Below are positions 35,030 through 44,527 of a DNA stretch of 64,000 nucleotides, piece after piece. The position numbers were made by a program, and so were the translations under genes. Location of the stretch: the NCBI RefSeq assembly GCF_000181515.1, contig NZ_ABCG01000004.1, positions 148,001-212,000 on the forward strand, in the 5' to 3' direction. This stretch comes from Erythrobacter sp. SD-21. GTDB taxonomy: Bacteria; Pseudomonadota; Alphaproteobacteria; Sphingomonadales; Sphingomonadaceae. Under the pieces are notes generated by a model, which was given only the letters and a program-made list of their open reading frames with translations, had not been told where the DNA came from and did no database searches. Each line of letters opens with the position of its first letter. The stretch's first letter is position 1.

Positions 35030-37906
35030 TTACTCGCTGGGAGCGAGCGATTGGTGGACGATGCGGATGCGCAGCGCTTCGTCGGCCGTCAGGTACTGGG
35101 CGGCCGCTTCCTGCATCATTTCGGGCGTGACGTTGCGAAGGCGCGTTTCGTAGGTGCGATAGCGGTCGAGCCGGTCGGCCTCGAGCTGCGCTTCTGCCAG
35201 CATGCCCAGCCAGTATGGGTTCTGGGTCTTCTGCTGGGCGAGGTTTTCCAGCATCGGTCGGCGTGCGCGATCCAGCAGGTCGGCATCGACCGGCGCATCG
35301 CGCAGCTGCGCAGCGATGTTGTCGATGGTCGCGAAAACCTTCTCGGCATCGCCCGGCGCGACCACGACGGACGTCGAGAAGGTGCCATAGCCGTCAAAGG
35401 TATCCGACATCGAGGATCCCGCACCCGGCGAATAGGAGGCTCCCAGCTTCTCGCGGATTTCCTCGAGCAGCTGGAGGCGCATCACGCTGGCGAGCAGGCG
35501 CATGGTCGCCTCCTCCTGCGCATCGTCATCGTCGGTCGTGGGCCAATAGACCAGCGCCAGCGCTTGGTCTTCCGCCCCGGCGTGCGTCAGCGTCACCGGA
35601 TCGCGGCGCGCGGTGAAGCTGGCCTGGCGCGCTTCCGTGAAGGCGCCGAGCTGCGTCGAACGCGCCGGGAGCGCACCGAAGGTCTTCGCGACGGCGTCGA
35701 TCACGGCCGCCTCGTCGATTTCGCCAACCACGGCGATTTCGATCGGGGCTTTGGCGAATTGCTCTGCGATGAGCGCGCGGGCCTGTTCCAGCGTGACCGC
35801 TTCCAGCCTGTCCTGCGCCGGAATGCCGAAGCGCGGGTTGCCGTCCGAGATAACCCGCGGGACTTCGAACTGGGCCACGCTTTGCGGCGTCGCATCGGTG
35901 CTTGCGAGGAAGGGCGGCAGCAGCGCCTGCCAGCGGCTCAGCGCCTCGTCGCGGAAGCCCGGATCGGTGAGATAGGCCGCAGTCAGCTGGAGCTGCAATT
36001 CGAGGTCCTCCATGGTCGTGCTGCCGGCCGTGGCGAAGCGATCGCCTCCGACACTAAGGCCACTCGCGACATCGCGACCGGCCATTATGCGGCGGATCTC
36101 ATCGAAGCTGTGCTTGCCGAGGCCGCCCTGCGCCAGCGAGGTCGAGAGGAACAGGCCGGTAGCGATGGAATCGTCGGGAAGCGACAGCAGGCCCGATCCG
36201 ATGCGCACCGAATAGCGCAGCTTGCCCTCTTCGAAATCTGTCGTCTTGAGGTTCAGCTTCACGCCGTTGGAGAACTGGATTTGCCGGAAGCCGAGGTCCT
36301 CGACCGCGATGTCCGAAACCACCGTACCCGGCGTGCCGAAGCTGTCGTAACCGAAGGCCGTGACCTCCGCCTCGGCTGGCGCTTCCAGTTCGACTGCCCG
36401 CGACGCCTCGAGGACATTGAGAATGGCCTGGTCGCCGCCATCGATGGGCGCCTTGGTGCTCACATGAACCAGCGCCGGGGACAGCGCTTGGTCTTCGCGG
36501 AAGACTTCAAGCACCTCCCGGGTGGTGATGGTCGGAGCGATGGTCTGGAACAGCTCCCAGTTCGTCTGCGGCGTCACAAAGAGTCGCCCGCTCTTGGCCG
36601 TGGAAAGGATGCCACCGGCAAGTCCTGCGCTCTGGCGGGTGTTCTGCTGCTGCGCGGAATCGCGATACCTGCGCGTATAATTCGCCACCTGCTCAGCCAG
36701 TTCGGCCTCGGAGAAGCCGAATTCGACGGCGCGGCGCCATTCCTGCTCGCCGACCTGCAGCGCCTGCTGCCATTCGCCTTCCTTGGCCTGCAGCGTGAGC
36801 GACGCCTGGTCGTAGAGTTCGAAGAAGTCGCTGCCCGAAAGGCCGCCCGAGATGATCGGGGCATCGACCTGGTTGGCGATCTGTTCGAGCCGACGATTGA
36901 CCATCGCGCGGCCAAGCGACGCGACCAGCGAGCGGCGGAAATCCGCCGTAGTGCTCATGGGCTCGCGATAGGGCGCGAAGCGGTCGATCACGACGAGGAA
37001 GGGGACGTCTGGATCGACGAAATTGGCGGCCGCCGGGCCGCGCGTGAGATTGATCGTTCCTCCCTCGACCCGCTCGATCGCATTGGCCGGCGCCTGCCAG
37101 TCACCGAAGCGCTCGCGCACCTCGGCTTCCACGGCGGCGACATCGACATCGCCGACGATGACCAGTGCCGCATTGTCGGGGCGGTAGTAGCGCGCATAAA
37201 GCTCGCGCAGGCGGTCGGCCGGGGCGGCATCGATATTCTCGACCGTCCCCTCGGCGCGGAAGCGGGCGGCAAAGCGCGTGTCGGGCGCGATGAACTTGAG
37301 ATAGTCCTTGATCCGGCGGATCTGGAAATTGTTGCGCGTGCGCGTTTCCGACTGGATGACGCCACGCTCACGGTCGACCGCGTCGGCGGCAATGGTCAGT
37401 TCGCTCGCAGTTTCACGCATCAGCATCAGCGCGGTGCCGAGAAGGTCGGCATCCTTGCGCGGCAAATCGAGCTTGTAGATCGTGTCCTCGAAACCGGTCG
37501 AGGCGTTGGTGTCGGCACCGAAGGCAAGACCCTCGCGCTCGAGCAGCTTGATCATTTCGCCTTCGGGAATGTTGGTCGATCCGTTGAAGGCCATGTGCTC
37601 GATGAAGTGGGCAAGGCCCAGCTCGTCGTCCTCTTCGTCGACCCAGCCCACATCGAAGCCGAAGCGCACCACTACCGCGTCTTGCGGGGTTTCGTTGCGC
37701 ATGATCGCGTAGCGCATGCCGTTGTCGAGCATGCCGTACCGCACCGAGGCATCGGGTGCGATGTCGTAAATGGCGTTGCCCCAGGCCGTCTGGCTCTGCT
37801 GCTGGGCGGTGACCGCAGGCACAGCGGCGTCCTGCGCAGCCAGCGGTGCGGCGATGGCAAGAAGCGGAAGCGCGGCAAGCGCGCACGCGGATTTCACGAT
37901 TTTCAT
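35030..37906 (-). CDS. Exported M16-family zinc metalloprotease (insulinase/pitrilysin type)
   Basis: 958 residues with a signal peptide (cut near APLAAQ, residue 25). The first of two large M16 halves carries the inverted zinc motif HFIEH at residues 100-104 and the downstream Glu in SETRTRNN. The second half is a catalytically inactive partner fold, with repeats such as GLGKHSFDEI and GASYSPGAGSS. Such periplasmic proteases degrade peptides, including those arriving through TonB receptors. It lies next to one here, though convergent to it. Confidence 0.92.
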   Translation of the reverse strand: MKIVKSACALAALPLLAIAAPLAAQDAAVPAVTAQQQSQTAWGNAIYDIAPDASVRYGMLDNGMRYAIMRNETPQDAVVVRFGFDVGWVDEEDDELGLAHFIEHMAFNGSTNIPEGEMIKLLEREGLAFGADTNASTGFEDTIYKLDLPRKDADLLGTALMLMRETASELTIAADAVDRERGVIQSETRTRNNFQIRRIKDYLKFIAPDTRFAARFRAEGTVENIDAAPADRLRELYARYYRPDNAALVIVGDVDVAAVEAEVRERFGDWQAPANAIERVEGGTINLTRGPAAANFVDPDVPFLVVIDRFAPYREPMSTTADFRRSLVASLGRAMVNRRLEQIANQVDAPIISGGLSGSDFFELYDQASLTLQAKEGEWQQALQVGEQEWRRAVEFGFSEAELAEQVANYTRRYRDSAQQQNTRQSAGLAGGILSTAKSGRLFVTPQTNWELFQTIAPTITTREVLEVFREDQALSPALVHVSTKAPIDGGDQAILNVLEASRAVELEAPAEAEVTAFGYDSFGTPGTVVSDIAVEDLGFRQIQFSNGVKLNLKTTDFEEGKLRYSVRIGSGLLSLPDDSIATGLFLSTSLAQGGLGKHSFDEIRRIMAGRDVASGLSVGGDRFATAGSTTMEDLELQLQLTAAYLTDPGFRDEALSRWQALLPPFLASTDATPQSVAQFEVPRVISDGNPRFGIPAQDRLEAVTLEQARALIAEQFAKAPIEIAVVGEIDEAAVIDAVAKTFGALPARSTQLGAFTEARQASFTARRDPVTLTHAGAEDQALALVYWPTTDDDDAQEEATMRLLASVMRLQLLEEIREKLGASYSPGAGSSMSDTFDGYGTFSTSVVVAPGDAEKVFATIDNIAAQLRDAPVDADLLDRARRPMLENLAQQKTQNPYWLGMLAEAQLEADRLDRYRTYETRLRNVTPEMMQEAAAQYLTADEALRIRIVHQSLAPSE

Positions 37907-38068
37907 AGAGCGTCCCTTTCCCCCGCAAGTATCGCAGGTGTCCCAATTTTCACCGTACTAATGCGAAGGCGCCGGGCAAGTGATGGAAGCGTTCCATCTA
38001 CAAAGCGCTGGCAGCTTCCGACGAATTGCAACTTCTCTTTCGATCATGGCCAGCTAAAGCGGGCGACA

Positions 38069-38950
38069 ATGACTTCGCTTGATCTTGTCTATAACCCGGT
38101 CTCGGGAAGCTTTTCCGAAACGCATCTGGCGGCCCTCGACAGGGCCCTCTCCGACGAAGGCTTCTCGGTGACCCTCATGCCGACCACCGCAGAGAGCGCG
38201 CGCCCGACGGGCAGGGCGCAGATTGTCTGCGTCCATGGCGGCGACGGCACCTTGCGCGATGTCGTGCGGACCATGGGCGAGCAAGCGGGCGATACGCCGC
38301 TGTGCATCGCGCCGTCCGGCACGATCAACCTTGTCGCACGCGAGCTCGAATATCCGCGAAAACCGGCCGATTTCGCCCGCAAGATCGCGGCGGCGTGGAA
38401 GCGCGGGGAGGAAAGCTGGGTGCGCGCGCCGCTGTACCGGCTAGGCGACATGCCGATCGTCTCCTGTCTCTCGATCGGCCCCGACAGCCACGCGGTCGCG
38501 CGGGTTTCGGGCTCGCTCAAGAAGCGGATCGGACGCTATGCCTATGTCGTGGCGATGATGCAGCAGATGCGCGACTGGCCGCGCCAGCCGATGCAGGTCC
38601 GCGGCACAACCACGGGCGGGGAGGCTTTCACCGACCAGGCCGAAGCGGTGATCGTGTCCAACGCTGCCCTTTACGCCGGACCCTTCCGGCTCAGCCCCGA
38701 AGCCGCGCTGCACGCTGATTCCGTCGAGCTCATCACCGTTGGCGAGGGCACGCGGTTGAGGATTATGGCGTTGAGCTTTGCTGCCATGGTAGGCCTGCCG
38801 GTCGAGCGCTTCGCCAAGGCCAGGGTGCGCAGCTGCAAGCGCGTCGAGTTCGACCGCTGCGTCACCCCCGTCCAGGTCGATGGTGACCACATGCCCGACT
38901 GCGCCTACGCCATCGCACCCAGCGGATTGAGCCTGCGCTACGTCGTTTAG
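38069..38950 (+). CDS. Diacylglycerol/lipid kinase family protein
   Basis: 293 residues. The N-terminal ATP-binding DAGK catalytic domain shows NPVSGSFS near residue 8 and HGGDGTLRDVV near residue 57, followed by a beta-rich C-terminal lobe with a Cys pair. Phosphorylates a lipid such as diacylglycerol, sphingosine or ceramide. In sphingolipid-containing bacteria the last is possible, but sequence alone does not decide. It ends one base before purC ends on the other strand. Confidence 0.85.
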   Translation: MTSLDLVYNPVSGSFSETHLAALDRALSDEGFSVTLMPTTAESARPTGRAQIVCVHGGDGTLRDVVRTMGEQAGDTPLCIAPSGTINLVARELEYPRKPADFARKIAAAWKRGEESWVRAPLYRLGDMPIVSCLSIGPDSHAVARVSGSLKKRIGRYAYVVAMMQQMRDWPRQPMQVRGTTTGGEAFTDQAEAVIVSNAALYAGPFRLSPEAALHADSVELITVGEGTRLRIMALSFAAMVGLPVERFAKARVRSCKRVEFDRCVTPVQVDGDHMPDCAYAIAPSGLSLRYVV

Positions 38951-39757
38951 TTATTTCTTTGGCGGCGTGATCTTGTTGCGCAGGCGGCTGCGATGCGCGC
39001 CCATGTCGACCACTTCGCCGGGGCCGTTGTCTTCGTTCTGCAGCAGGCCGAGACGGCGCGCGACTTCCTGATAGGCTTCGCTCTCGCCGCCCATGTCGCG
39101 GCGGAAACGGTCCTTGTCGAGTTTCTCGCCGGTGTTGATGTCCCACAGACGGCAGCCATCGGGGCTGATTTCGTCGGCAAGGATGGTGCGGCTGTAGTCG
39201 CCGTCCCAGATGCGGCCGAATTCCAGCTTGAAGTCGACCAGGCGGATGTCAATCGCCGCGAACATGCCGCACAGGAAATCGTTGATGCGGATGGCCATGG
39301 AGGACATGTCCTGCATCTCTTCATGGCTGCACCAGTTGAAGCAGGCGATCTCTTCCTCGGAGACCTTGGGATCGCCCAGCGCGTCGTCCTTGAGGCAATA
39401 TTCGATCAGCGTGTGCGGCAGCAATTCGCCTTCCTCGACACCGAGGCGCTTCGACAGCGAACCGGCGGCCACGTTGCGCACGACCACTTCCAGGGGAATG
39501 ATCTCGACCTGGCGGACCAGCTGTTCGCGCATGTTGAGGCGGCGGATGAAATGCGTCGGGATGCCGATGTGCGAAAGGCGGGTGAACACATACTCGCTGA
39601 TGCGGTTGTTGATCACGCCCTTGCCGTTGATCGTGCCCTTCTTTTCGGCGTTGAAGGCAGTGGCGTCATCCTTGAAATACTGGATGATCGTGCCCGGCTC
39701 GGGTCCCTCGTAGAGGATCTTGGCCTTGCCTTCGTAGATCTGGCGGCGACGTGCCAT
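38951..39757 (-). CDS. purC: Phosphoribosylaminoimidazole-succinocarboxamide synthase
   Basis: 268 residues. Joins aspartate to CAIR in purine synthesis. It begins [18 protein letters not shown] (ATP-binding) and has [44 protein letters not shown] and DFKLEFGR, then [14 protein letters not shown], all classical. It stands alone here, separated from purS/purQ. An alphaproteobacterial extension of about 25 residues is present at the C-terminus. Confidence 0.96.
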   Translation of the reverse strand: MARRRQIYEGKAKILYEGPEPGTIIQYFKDDATAFNAEKKGTINGKGVINNRISEYVFTRLSHIGIPTHFIRRLNMREQLVRQVEIIPLEVVVRNVAAGSLSKRLGVEEGELLPHTLIEYCLKDDALGDPKVSEEEIACFNWCSHEEMQDMSSMAIRINDFLCGMFAAIDIRLVDFKLEFGRIWDGDYSRTILADEISPDGCRLWDINTGEKLDKDRFRRDMGGESEAYQEVARRLGLLQNEDNGPGEVVDMGAHRSRLRNKITPPKK

Positions 39758-39916
39758 GCTTGCATTCCTTCACGCGAAAAACAGGCGCCCCGGTTAGCGG
39801 GAATCGGGAAAGATCCGCACGGCCGGGGCGTTGGGCTGGCGCTTACCGGAACAGGGTGGGGAAAGCAATTGCCGCACATTGCGAGTCTTGGCGATCAGCA
39901 GTCGCAAATGCCGTGC

Positions 39917-41221
39917 TCAATGCACGGTTTCGGCGCCTTCCTCGACCGCGGGGGCGTGATCGCGCTTCAGCTTGTCGATCAGGCGGCCGAGCGTGGCGCG
40001 CTGGACGAGGACGCTGAAGAGCACGGCGGCAAAGGTCGCCGCGAGGATATAGTCGCGCGTTTCCCCAGCGGGCAGCGAGAGCGCCAGCGCAATGGAAATA
40101 CCCCCCCGCAGGCCGCCCCACCACAGCACGCGGCCCGCGCCCTTGTCCTGCAGGCGCGCGGCCGGGATGGTCTTGGTCGAGACGAAAATGCCCACCGCGC
40201 GCGCCGCGAGCGAGAGCGGGATGGCGAGCAGGCCGAAGAGCAATACGTCGCCGCCCACGGTCAGCACGATCATTTCGAGGCCGATCAGCAGGAACAGCAC
40301 CGAGTTCAAAAGCTCGTCCAGCAATTCCCAGAACTTGAGCAGGTAATCGCGTGTCACGTCGCTCATCGCATAGGTGACGCCGTGGTTGCCGATAAGGAGA
40401 CCGGCCACCGCCATCGCCAGCGGTCCGGAGATATGCAGCTGGCTGCACAGCGCATAGCCGCCCATGACGACTGCCAGCGTGATCAGCACCTCAAGCGTGT
40501 ATTCGTCCATCCCGGCGAGGGCGCGATAGCCGAGGTATCCGGCGACAAGACCGACAAGTATGCCGCCGCCCGCTTCGATGGCAAACAGCTCCGCGCCTTC
40601 GAGGAAGGAGAACTCGCTCCCGCTCACCGCTGCGCCCAGCAGGATGATGAAGACCACGATGCCCACGCCGTCGTTGAACAGGCTTTCGCCCGCCACCGCG
40701 CTTTGCAGCGATTTGGGGACATTCTCTTCCTTGAGGACGCCGAGGACGGATACCGGGTCTGTCGGCGCGATCAGCGCACCGAAGACGAAATACCAGATCG
40801 GCGCGAAACCGAGCCCGATCAGCGAACCCACGCCCCACATGGCCAGACCCACCAGCACGGTCGAGATCATCACCCCGACCGTCGACAGCAGCAGGACCGG
40901 CAGCCACGCTACCTTCAGACGGTCGAGATCGACATGAAGCGCGCCGGCGAACAGCAGGAAGCTCAGCATCCCCTGCAGCAGCGTGTCGGTGAAGTTCATC
41001 TGCTCCAGCGTGTCAGCGACCCAATTGTCGAGCGTGATGCCCGGAATGATCGCATCGACCGCCATCAGGCCGATCGCCGCGACCGCCCCCATCACCGTTA
41101 GGCCAATGACATGGGGCAATTTGATGAAGTGGTGGTTGAACCAGCCGAGGAGCGCGGAGGCCACTACGAGCAGGGCGGCGATGTCGAAGGCGGAGAGCGC
41201 GTTGGCGGTTTCTTCGTGCAT
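39917..41221 (-). CDS. CPA1-family sodium (cation):proton antiporter
   Basis: 434 residues with about twelve membrane helices. Key ion-binding helices show APTDPVSVLG and AVAGESLFNDGVGIVVF, the Asp and Asn-Asp of the CPA1 (NhaP/NHE) family. An Arg-rich segment near RVLWWGGLRGGISIALAL is also conserved. It exchanges Na+ or K+ for H+ at the inner membrane, for pH and salt homeostasis, as fits a marine lineage. Confidence 0.92.
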   Translation of the reverse strand: MHEETANALSAFDIAALLVVASALLGWFNHHFIKLPHVIGLTVMGAVAAIGLMAVDAIIPGITLDNWVADTLEQMNFTDTLLQGMLSFLLFAGALHVDLDRLKVAWLPVLLLSTVGVMISTVLVGLAMWGVGSLIGLGFAPIWYFVFGALIAPTDPVSVLGVLKEENVPKSLQSAVAGESLFNDGVGIVVFIILLGAAVSGSEFSFLEGAELFAIEAGGGILVGLVAGYLGYRALAGMDEYTLEVLITLAVVMGGYALCSQLHISGPLAMAVAGLLIGNHGVTYAMSDVTRDYLLKFWELLDELLNSVLFLLIGLEMIVLTVGGDVLLFGLLAIPLSLAARAVGIFVSTKTIPAARLQDKGAGRVLWWGGLRGGISIALALSLPAGETRDYILAATFAAVLFSVLVQRATLGRLIDKLKRDHAPAVEEGAETVH

Positions 41222-41298
41222 AATGAGCTCGATAGCGTGGAGATACGCGGAGGCAAAGCTTGCCTGTGGATGGCGGCTCGGGCAGCAATGGCACGGTC

Positions 41299-42195
41299 AT
41301 GCAAGGATCGTTCAACTATCGCCATTCGGGCTTGCAGGTGGCCTCGCAGATCGAACTGCCGGAATGGGCCGCGTTCGCTCGCGCTGAAGGCCCTGCCGAC
41401 GTGCGCATCATCCTGTCCGACGAGCCGTGCCCCGATTGCCCCAGCGACGGCAGCGTGGCCGTGGGCGAGAGCTTGCGCTTCGCCATCAAGGGGATCGGCG
41501 GCTGGCAGGTCGAGGGCGGTCACACGATCCGGCTTCACCCGGGGCTGACAGCGGATTTGCCCGAGCTGCGGCTCTTCACCTTGGGCAGCGCCTGGGGCGC
41601 GCTCGGATACCAGCGCGGGTTTGCCATGTGGCACGGCAGCGCGGTGGAGATGGCCGGGCGGACGGTCCTTTTGTGCGGCGATGCCGGCGCGGGAAAGAGC
41701 ACCATGGCTGCGGCCCTCTGCGCGCGCGGGGCGCGGCTGTTGGCGGACGACCTCAGCCGCATCGAACCGGGGGAAGAGGGCGCCCGGATCTATCCCTCCT
41801 CGGCGCGTCTCAAGCTCGGGAGCGAGGCTATCGAGCGGTTCGGTTGGCAGGATGCGGTGCTCCAGCGCGACTACTTCCGCGACGAAAAGTTCCACTGCGC
41901 CGCGCCGCAGCACCGGGCGGGCGAGAGGGCGCAAGAGCTCCACGCCATCATCTCGCTTGAAGAGTCAGACGGTCTCGATCTCACACGGCTAAACGGCGCG
42001 GAAGCTCTGGAGACAGCGATGCGGGAGACAATGTACCGGCCCGAAATGCTCGATGCGCTGGGCGCGTGGGGGCACCAGGGCGGCTTGGCGGCACAGATCG
42101 TGGCGCAATGCCCCGTCTATCGGATGCGCAGGCCGAAGGACTTCACGGCGCTGGACGAGGTCTGCGCGCTTATCGAAACGCTACAAGATCGGTGA
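41299..42195 (+). CDS. HPr kinase-like (HprK C-terminal domain) P-loop protein
   Basis: 298 residues from the ATG; TTG at 41260 and GTG at 41266 are possible earlier starts. The N-terminal part (NYRHSGLQVASQIELPEW) matches orphan HprK-like proteins. Walker A GDAGAGKST occurs near residue 135, followed by LLADDLSRIEP, similar to the HPr-kinase/PEP-carboxykinase nucleotide fold. No HPr or PTS gene is near. Such orphans occur in peptide-modification or unknown contexts in alphaproteobacteria. Role unknown. Confidence 0.75.
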   Translation: MQGSFNYRHSGLQVASQIELPEWAAFARAEGPADVRIILSDEPCPDCPSDGSVAVGESLRFAIKGIGGWQVEGGHTIRLHPGLTADLPELRLFTLGSAWGALGYQRGFAMWHGSAVEMAGRTVLLCGDAGAGKSTMAAALCARGARLLADDLSRIEPGEEGARIYPSSARLKLGSEAIERFGWQDAVLQRDYFRDEKFHCAAPQHRAGERAQELHAIISLEESDGLDLTRLNGAEALETAMRETMYRPEMLDALGAWGHQGGLAAQIVAQCPVYRMRRPKDFTALDEVCALIETLQDR

Positions 42196-42205
42196 TGGGG
42201 GAAAG

Positions 42206-42281
42206 TGGTGCCCGGGGACGGATTCGAACCGCCGACACTGCGATTTTCAGTCGCATGCTCTACCAACTGAGCTACCCGGGC
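42206..42281 (-). tRNA. tRNA-Phe (GAA)
   Basis: 76 bases including an encoded CCA. The acceptor stem GCCCGGG pairs with the 3' CCCGGGC. The anticodon loop CTGAAAA presents GAA, flanked by TGCGA/TCGCA. The T-arm has GGTTCGAATCC. It lies between the convergent HprK-like gene and yacG on the same strand. Confidence 0.97.
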
Positions 42282-42369
42282 TTACTGTCGCTGCGGCCTC
42301 TCGTGGGGCTCGCCAGCGGTTGGAGTGCGCGCCTATGGCGAAGCCGCGCGCGCTTGGCAAGGGCCTAAT

Positions 42370-42549
42370 TCAATCGTCCTGTGGCTTGACCACTTCGGCG
42401 GCGATTTCTTCGGGCAGGGCCGGCCGGCCCGGCACGGCGTAGCCATCGCCGAACCATTGCGCGAGATCGCGGTCGCGGCAGCGGTCGGAACAGAAGGGAG
42501 CGTGCTTTTCGGTGCGCGGCTTCTTGCAGATCGGGCAGGGCTTACTCAT
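42370..42549 (-). CDS. yacG: DNA gyrase inhibitor/zinc-binding protein YacG
   Basis: 59 residues with four zinc-ligand Cys at 5, 8, 20 and 24 (CxxC-x11-CxxxC), then RDRDLAQWFGDGYAVPG, the family signature. E. coli YacG binds GyrB and inhibits gyrase. The gene starts inside the end of the RNase E/G-like gene (eight-base overlap), so it is translationally coupled. Confidence 0.9.
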   Translation of the reverse strand: MSKPCPICKKPRTEKHAPFCSDRCRDRDLAQWFGDGYAVPGRPALPEEIAAEVVKPQDD

Positions 42550-43489
42550 GGCTCACGATCTGGGCAGTGGCGGCTTCGATGGCAAGCCCGGGATCGGTCT
42601 CTATCCGCAAGGGGCGTCCCGTGCGGCGTTCGACCTCGGTGATCCAATCGGGTTTGAGCTTCGCCTTGAGCGCAGGATGCACGTTTAGCAGCGTCACCCC
42701 GGCTCCTTCGACCATCTCGGCGCGCCGTATCGCAATGCGCGCCGCCATGCCGGTGCGAGAGGTGGCGAAGCGGTGAAGGAGCGAGGGGCCTTCCAGCCGC
42801 GCGACGATCTGGACGAAGCCGAAGCCGTTCATCGCGGTGCGCTCGTGCGGCCAGCCCGTCAGCGCCTCTTCCAGCATGGTGTCGACGGCCTTGCGGTCGG
42901 CTTTCGCCTCGAGGGTTGGGAAGTCGATCCCGATCGAACCGCCCAGATCGAACTGCCGCAAAGCTTCCGCCAGCGGCCCGACGGCTGCGAGCGCCAGCGT
43001 GCGCGGGTCGAGAGCGCCATCGATGTCTACGAGAGTCATGGCCGGTGTGACCGCAAAGAGCAGCGAACCGCCGTCGAAGGCTATCTCGCCCGAACTGGCG
43101 GCGTGCCAAACCTCCTCCCATTTCCCGGCAGGGAAACGCCGGACGCGCCGTGCGCTTTCGAAAACATCCTCGCTCACTGTCACGGCCGAGGCGGGCCGCG
43201 CGGAAGGCAATTTGTAGCGCCCTCGCTCTGTTATGGCGGCACGGGTGACGACGAGATCGAGCGTGGCGCCCTCGCTTGCGTCGCGCGGCAGCTTGTCGAC
43301 CAGCACCTCGCGCCCTTCCGGCGTGGTTGCCGAGCCCCGCGTGCCACGCTTGGCGGTCAATTGCGCGGTAATCGCTTGTCCTGCGTGAAGCTCGCCCGGC
43401 CAGCGGCATTTTGCGGCCAGCACCCTGTCACCGTCGAGCAGGATCGCGCGCGTCTCGCCCACGCCCTCCTCGAAAAGCCATTCAGGCAA
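42542..43489 (-). CDS. Compact ribonuclease E/G-like protein
   Basis: 315 residues, much shorter than RNase G (about 490) or RNase E. The central DNase-I-like catalytic part is recognisable: TLVDIDGAL and GGSIGIDFPTL supply the two metal-binding Asp of the family. The Zn-link CPxCxG that joins subunits in RNase E/G is absent, and the N-terminal S1-like part is reduced. It starts at a TTG overlapping the maf stop by eight bases and ends with an eight-base overlap into yacG. Likely an RNA-processing enzyme; activity unproven. Confidence 0.8.
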   Translation of the reverse strand: MPEWLFEEGVGETRAILLDGDRVLAAKCRWPGELHAGQAITAQLTAKRGTRGSATTPEGREVLVDKLPRDASEGATLDLVVTRAAITERGRYKLPSARPASAVTVSEDVFESARRVRRFPAGKWEEVWHAASSGEIAFDGGSLLFAVTPAMTLVDIDGALDPRTLALAAVGPLAEALRQFDLGGSIGIDFPTLEAKADRKAVDTMLEEALTGWPHERTAMNGFGFVQIVARLEGPSLLHRFATSRTGMAARIAIRRAEMVEGAGVTLLNVHPALKAKLKPDWITEVERRTGRPLRIETDPGLAIEAATAQIVSHE

Positions 43490-44057
43490 TTGGGAACCCC
43501 GCCGCCTTCAGCAGGGCGCGCGTTTCGTACAGCGGCAGGCCGACGACGCCCGAATGGCTGCCCTGGATGCGGGTGATGAGGCCCTCGGCTAGGCCCTGGA
43601 TGGCGTAGCCACCTGCTTTTCCGTCCCATTCACCACTGTCGATATAGGCGTCGATCTCTTCGGCGCTCAGGCGCTTGAACAGGACTACGGTTTCGCTCAT
43701 CCGCTCGCGGACTGTGCCGTCGGGCGCGCGCAGGGCAATGACCGAGAGCACGCGGTGGCGGCGGCCCGACAGAAGCTCGAGGCACTGGCGCGCGGTCGCC
43801 TCGTCCTCGGCCTTGGGCAGGATGCGGCGACCGGCGGCCACCACCGTGTCACCGGCCAGCACGAAGCCTTCGTCGCTGGCGGCCGCTTCAGCCTTTTCGC
43901 TCGCCATGCGTTTCGCATAGTCGCGCGGAAGCTCGCGATTGGCGGGCGTCTCGTCGATGTCGGCAGGGGCGATCGCATCGGGCGTCAAGCCGAGCCGCGC
44001 GATCAGTTCGCGGCGGCGCGGGCTGGCGGATGCGAGGATGAGAGTGGGCTTGCCCAC
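43482..44057 (-). CDS. maf: Maf-family nucleoside triphosphate pyrophosphatase
   Basis: 191 residues from a GTG. Removes non-canonical or modified nucleotides by pyrophosphate cleavage. Signature LASASPRRRELIARLG at the N-terminus, LAGDTVV near residue 68 with the metal-binding Asp, and a C-terminal SGEWDGKAGGYAIQGLA. It stands in a tight run infA-maf-RNase-yacG, spaced only six bases from infA. Confidence 0.93.
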   Translation of the reverse strand: MGKPTLILASASPRRRELIARLGLTPDAIAPADIDETPANRELPRDYAKRMASEKAEAAASDEGFVLAGDTVVAAGRRILPKAEDEATARQCLELLSGRRHRVLSVIALRAPDGTVRERMSETVVLFKRLSAEEIDAYIDSGEWDGKAGGYAIQGLAEGLITRIQGSHSGVVGLPLYETRALLKAAGFPIA

Positions 44058-44063
44058 CGCGTC

Positions 44064-44321
44064 TTACTGCGGGCCGGGACCCTGGCCGGGGCCGCCGCGA
44101 CCGGGCATGAAGCGGTAGGTGATACGCGCCTTGGTCAGGTCGTAGGGCGTCAGCTCGCACAGGACCTCGTCGCCCACCAACACGCGGATGCGGTTCTTGC
44201 GCATCTTGCCCGCAGTGTGGCCGAGCACTTCGTGGCCGTTCTCGAGCTCGACGCGGAACATGGCGTTGGGCAGCAGTTCCACAACGCGCCCGCGCATTTC
44301 GAGAAGTTCTTCTTTGGCCAT
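44064..44321 (-). CDS. infA: Translation initiation factor IF-1
   Basis: 85 residues. S1/OB-fold protein that binds the ribosomal A site during initiation. The core from [21 protein letters not shown] to KARITYRF is nearly invariant. A Gly/Pro-rich tail of about 13 residues ([13 protein letters not shown]) extends beyond the usual 72. An in-frame extension upstream to 44459 is not coding by appearance. First gene of the infA-maf-RNase-yacG operon. Confidence 0.95.
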   Translation of the reverse strand: MAKEELLEMRGRVVELLPNAMFRVELENGHEVLGHTAGKMRKNRIRVLVGDEVLCELTPYDLTKARITYRFMPGRGGPGQGPGPQ

Positions 44322-44527
44322 TCGTGTCCTTAAGTCATGCAGTTGGTCGAGTGATGTCGCGCGCCCATAGCGGCAGGCGGGATAAAAGGGAAGAGTCTGG
44401 CATTCAGGCAAGTGCAAGGGTTCTGCGACGATTTGATACGCGATAACCCCTTGCGGCAAATCGTCCTTTCGCAGAACTCATCGAGCGAGGGGGCCTGACG
44501 ACCAGACGATCGAAAAACCCGAGCTTG

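Noticed and set aside
35018..38068. Very long open frame on the plus strand opposite the M16 protease, in frame with the lipid kinase
   Set aside because: It is the antisense shadow of a GC-rich gene. The protease has signal peptide, zinc motif and full domain structure, and the kinase has its own ATG and family start.
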